A DNA stretch of 9,061 bases from an uncultured Erysipelotrichaceae bacterium (lineage in GTDB: Bacteria; Bacillota_I; Bacilli_A; RF39; UBA660), in the NCBI GenBank assembly GCA_902773365.1, contig CACYEG010000015.1:1-9061 (forward strand). Direction: 5' to 3'. The notes under the pieces were generated by a model, which saw only the letters and a list, made by a program, of their open reading frames with translations, was not told the origin of the DNA and did not search any database. Of the stretch, positions 6,831 to 9,061 are shown piece after piece; within the stretch, counting starts at the first letter, position 1; the number at the start of each line of letters is the position of its first letter. A program made the position numbers and the translations under genes.

Positions 6831-6836
6831 TATAAT
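6831..6836 (+). promoter_or_regulatory. Likely -10 box for the patatin gene
   Basis: A perfect TATAAT in a very AT-rich stretch just after the terminator. No good -35 is seen at 16-18 bases (TTTATT at best), and there is no TG extension. Transcription from here would start near 6843, which excludes the in-frame TTG at 6838 as a start. Confidence 0.45.
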
Positions 6837-6845
6837 TTTGTCAAT

Positions 6846-6853
6846 GGGAGGTG
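6846..6853 (+). promoter_or_regulatory. Ribosome binding site deciding the start at 6859
   Basis: GGGAGGTG lies 5 bases before the ATG at 6859. In-frame alternatives at 6838 (TTG) and 6844 (ATG) lie upstream of or overlap this site and have none of their own. Confidence 0.85.
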
Positions 6854-6858
6854 TAACT

Positions 6859-7902
6859 ATGGTTGGTTTAGCTTTAGAAGGCGGAGGCGCTAAGGGAGCT
6901 TATCAAGTAGGAGCATATATGGCATTGAAAAAATATCATATAAAAGTAGATGCTGTTACTGGAACAAGTATAGGAGCACTAAATGCTGCATTAATAGCAT
7001 CCAAAGATGAAAAATTAATGTATTTGCTATGGAAAGATGCAACAATGAGCGAACTTTTAGGAATAGATGAAGAAAAATTAGAAGCTATTAAAAAAGAAGG
7101 AATCTCCATAACAGGTATAAAAGATGCTTTTATTGAGATTTATAAAATATTTAAAAATAAAGGTATTGATGTTAGTAATTATAGGGCGCTAGTTAGAAAT
7201 AATGTAGATGAAAGCAAGTTGAGGAAGAGTCGCATAAAATATGGTCTTACGACTCTAAAATTAAAAGAATTACAACAAATGAATGTAGAACTTAAACAAA
7301 TTCCCAAAGGGCAGGTGCACGATTATATTGTAGCGAGTTCGTTCTTACCTATCTTTAAAAAAGAAAAACTTATCGATGATAATTATTATCTTGATGGTGG
7401 TTTTTATAATTTAAGCCCAGTTGATATGCTTGTAGAAATGGGATGCGATAAAATATTTGTAATAAATATAAATGGTATTGGGCATCGAAAAAAAATAAAC
7501 ACACAAGATGTAGAGATAATAGAAGTTAAATCTAAAAAAAATTTAGGCAGTATCATTTTATTCAATAAAGAAAGTATACACAATAATATGACATATGGAT
7601 ATTATGATACATTAAAGGTCTTAAATAAAATTGATGGATTTGACTATTACTTTACTAGAAAAAGCAATGTTTTTTATAAAAAACTAAATAAAACTATTGA
7701 AAAAGATTTTTATGGAGCAGTATCTGCTCTGATGGGTACTAAAAATGAAAAAGATTGTACAATAAAAGCAATCGAATATGTTTTAAAAAGTCAAAATAAA
7801 ACGGACTTAAAAGAATATTCGATCAAAGACTGTGTCAAAGAAATAAAAAAAGAGAATTCAGATAATATCATAATTCGCTATATCAAATCTTTAAATATAT
7901 GA
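6859..7902 (+). CDS. Patatin-like phospholipase (RssA/YlbK-type serine hydrolase)
   Basis: A protein of 347 residues, probably cytosolic or membrane-associated, with no signal peptide. The patatin fold covers about 1-205: the oxyanion-hole motif GGGAKG (8-13), the nucleophile motif GTSIG with Ser37 (35-39), and the catalytic Asp179 in DGG (179-181). The Ser-Asp dyad is therefore complete, and the enzyme is predicted to cleave acyl esters of phospholipids or related lipids. Residues about 205-347 form a Lys/Glu-rich helical tail of unknown role. The N-terminus begins directly with the first beta strand (MVGLALEGG), as in other bacterial patatins, which supports the start chosen. asnS follows after 23 bases with no terminator, so the two are probably co-transcribed, but no functional link is evident. 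Natural substrate unknown. Confidence 0.9.
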   Translation: MVGLALEGGGAKGAYQVGAYMALKKYHIKVDAVTGTSIGALNAALIASKDEKLMYLLWKDATMSELLGIDEEKLEAIKKEGISITGIKDAFIEIYKIFKNKGIDVSNYRALVRNNVDESKLRKSRIKYGLTTLKLKELQQMNVELKQIPKGQVHDYIVASSFLPIFKKEKLIDDNYYLDGGFYNLSPVDMLVEMGCDKIFVININGIGHRKKINTQDVEIIEVKSKKNLGSIILFNKESIHNNMTYGYYDTLKVLNKIDGFDYYFTRKSNVFYKKLNKTIEKDFYGAVSALMGTKNEKDCTIKAIEYVLKSQNKTDLKEYSIKDCVKEIKKENSDNIIIRYIKSLNI

Positions 7903-7925
7903 TAGAATACTAATGAGGTGAAAAA

Positions 7926-9061
7926 ATGGAAATAAAAAAACTTAACGAAACATATAAAGATTATATCGATAAAGAAATTAACATTAACGGTTGGATTAAA
8001 AACAATAGAAACAGTGGTAATGTAGGGTTTATCGATTTTAGTGATGGAACAAGCTTTAAAGGAGTACAGCTAGTTTATACTAAGGATTTACATGATTTTG
8101 AAAGTATTTCTAAATTGAGAATAGGAAGTGCCCTTAATGTAAAAGGTATAGTTAAAAAGTCTATTGGTGGTAAACAGGATTTTGAAGTAAATGTAATAAG
8201 CATTAATTTAGAAGGTGATTGTCCAGAGGATTATCCTATACAGCCTAAAAGACATACAAGAGAATTCTTAAGAGAAAACGCTTATTTAAGGCCAAGGACA
8301 AATCTTTTCAATGCTGTTTTTAGAGTAAGAAGTCTCGCTGCTCATGCAGTACATGAATACTTTCAAAATAATGGATTTATTTATTTTCACGCTCCAATTA
8401 TTACTGCAAGTGACTGTGAGGGAGCAGGGGAAATGTTCCAAGTTACGACACTTGATTTAGAGAGGGTCGCTCAAAGTGGTAAAGTCGATTATTCACGTGA
8501 TTTTTTTGGAAAACAAGCTGGTCTTACTGTATCAGGACAACTAGAAGCTGAAACTTACGCAATGGCATTTAGTAAAGTTTACACCTTTGGACCGACATTC
8601 AGAGCAGAAAATTCTAATACTACATCACACTTAGCAGAATTCTGGATGATAGAACCAGAAATGGCTTTCTGTGATTTGGAACAAGATATGGACGTTATGG
8701 AAGGTATGTTAAAATACGTTATACAATATGTATTAGATCATGCTAAAGATGAAATGGCTTTTTTAGATTCATTTGTTGAAAAAGGATTAATTGAAAAACT
8801 AACTAAACTTGTAAATAGCGAATTTGTTCGCATTGATCACGAAGAGGTTATAAATATATTACAAAAAGCTGATGTTAAATGGCAGTTTGAACCTAAACAA
8901 GGAGAAGATATTGCTAAGGAACACGAAAAATATATAACTGAATACTTTAATGGCCCAGTGTTTATCAAAAATTGGCCAAAGGATATCAAAGCCTTCTATA
9001 TGAAACAAAACCCTGATGGCAAAACTGTTGGTGCAGTTGATTTGGAAGTGCCAGGAGTAGG
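7926..9061 (+). CDS. asnS: Asparaginyl-tRNA synthetase (partial, runs off the window)
   Basis: The first 378 residues of a class II aminoacyl-tRNA synthetase that charges tRNA-Asn with asparagine using ATP. An N-terminal OB-fold anticodon-binding domain (about 15-105; NGWIKNNRNSGNVGFIDFSD) is followed by the catalytic core: the P-containing motif 1 region (about 140-160), CEGAGEMF (164-171), VSGQLEAETYAMA, and motif 2 with GPTFRAENSNT (R226, E228) and EFWMIEPEMAF. Near the end, KDIKAFYMK and a following PGVG match the AsnRS signature, which separates it from AspRS and LysRS. About 85 residues including motif 3 lie beyond the edge, judged against the usual 460 or so. In motif 2 a Ser replaces the Arg often found before HLAEF. 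GAGGTGA (7915-7921) precedes the ATG. No T-box leader is present in the 23-base gap. Confidence 0.95.
   Translation, partial: MEIKKLNETYKDYIDKEININGWIKNNRNSGNVGFIDFSDGTSFKGVQLVYTKDLHDFESISKLRIGSALNVKGIVKKSIGGKQDFEVNVISINLEGDCPEDYPIQPKRHTREFLRENAYLRPRTNLFNAVFRVRSLAAHAVHEYFQNNGFIYFHAPIITASDCEGAGEMFQVTTLDLERVAQSGKVDYSRDFFGKQAGLTVSGQLEAETYAMAFSKVYTFGPTFRAENSNTTSHLAEFWMIEPEMAFCDLEQDMDVMEGMLKYVIQYVLDHAKDEMAFLDSFVEKGLIEKLTKLVNSEFVRIDHEEVINILQKADVKWQFEPKQGEDIAKEHEKYITEYFNGPVFIKNWPKDIKAFYMKQNPDGKTVGAVDLEVPGV

Noticed and set aside
7903..7908. TAGAAT as a -10 box for asnS
   Set aside because: No acceptable -35 at 16-18 bases upstream and no TG extension; in AT-rich DNA such hexamers are frequent.
8601..8640. 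Ser in place of the Arg often seen before HLAEF in AsnRS motif 2
   Set aside because: The key FRAE residues are intact and this loop position varies from memory among AsnRS sequences; not enough to claim altered activity.

Overview
The window is AT-rich DNA from a low-GC Firmicute. All six complete genes and the one partial gene are recognisable at least at family level. TGA is used as a stop (after the ComN-like gene and the patatin gene) and Trp is TGG, so the standard bacterial code applies. Most starts have an AGGTGA-type ribosome binding site. The SpoVB-like flippase, the ComN/Rel/Dtd cluster and the secreted proteins with 'SYALF'-type signal peptides suggest an uncultured Bacilli-related, possibly gut-associated (RF39/Mollicutes-like) lineage. 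That placement is inference.

Layout: (1) 1-133: the end of a possible upstream gene, a rho-independent terminator and a strong promoter. (2) 134-682 (+): small secreted or anchored TasA/SipW-type protein. (3) 689-1978 (-): SpoVB/MurJ-superfamily flippase, convergent with the preceding gene. (4) 2068-4885 (+): tight operon of a ComN-like post-transcriptional regulator, a long Rel (ppGpp) protein and D-aminoacyl-tRNA deacylase, with overlapping stops and starts; it closes with a terminator. (5) 4950-6785 (+): a 611-residue secreted protein with a TasA-like N-terminal domain followed by two copies of a roughly 185-residue domain, with its own promoter and terminator. (6) 6859-7902 (+): patatin-like phospholipase. 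(7) 7926 to the window end (+): asparaginyl-tRNA synthetase, cut off by the edge. No stretch over 300 bases lacks a gene. No tRNA, rRNA, CRISPR array or insertion sequence was seen.

The core genes concern stress signalling and translation: ppGpp synthesis, removal of D-amino acids from tRNA, and Asn-tRNA charging. The two secreted proteins are distant paralogues placed on either side of this core block. The most notable point is that the Rel protein keeps an intact-looking synthetase half, but its hydrolase half has lost most of its catalytic residues. It is therefore predicted to make (p)ppGpp but not degrade it, which is unusual for a long Firmicute Rel. The second point of interest is the modular secreted protein with its internal domain duplication.
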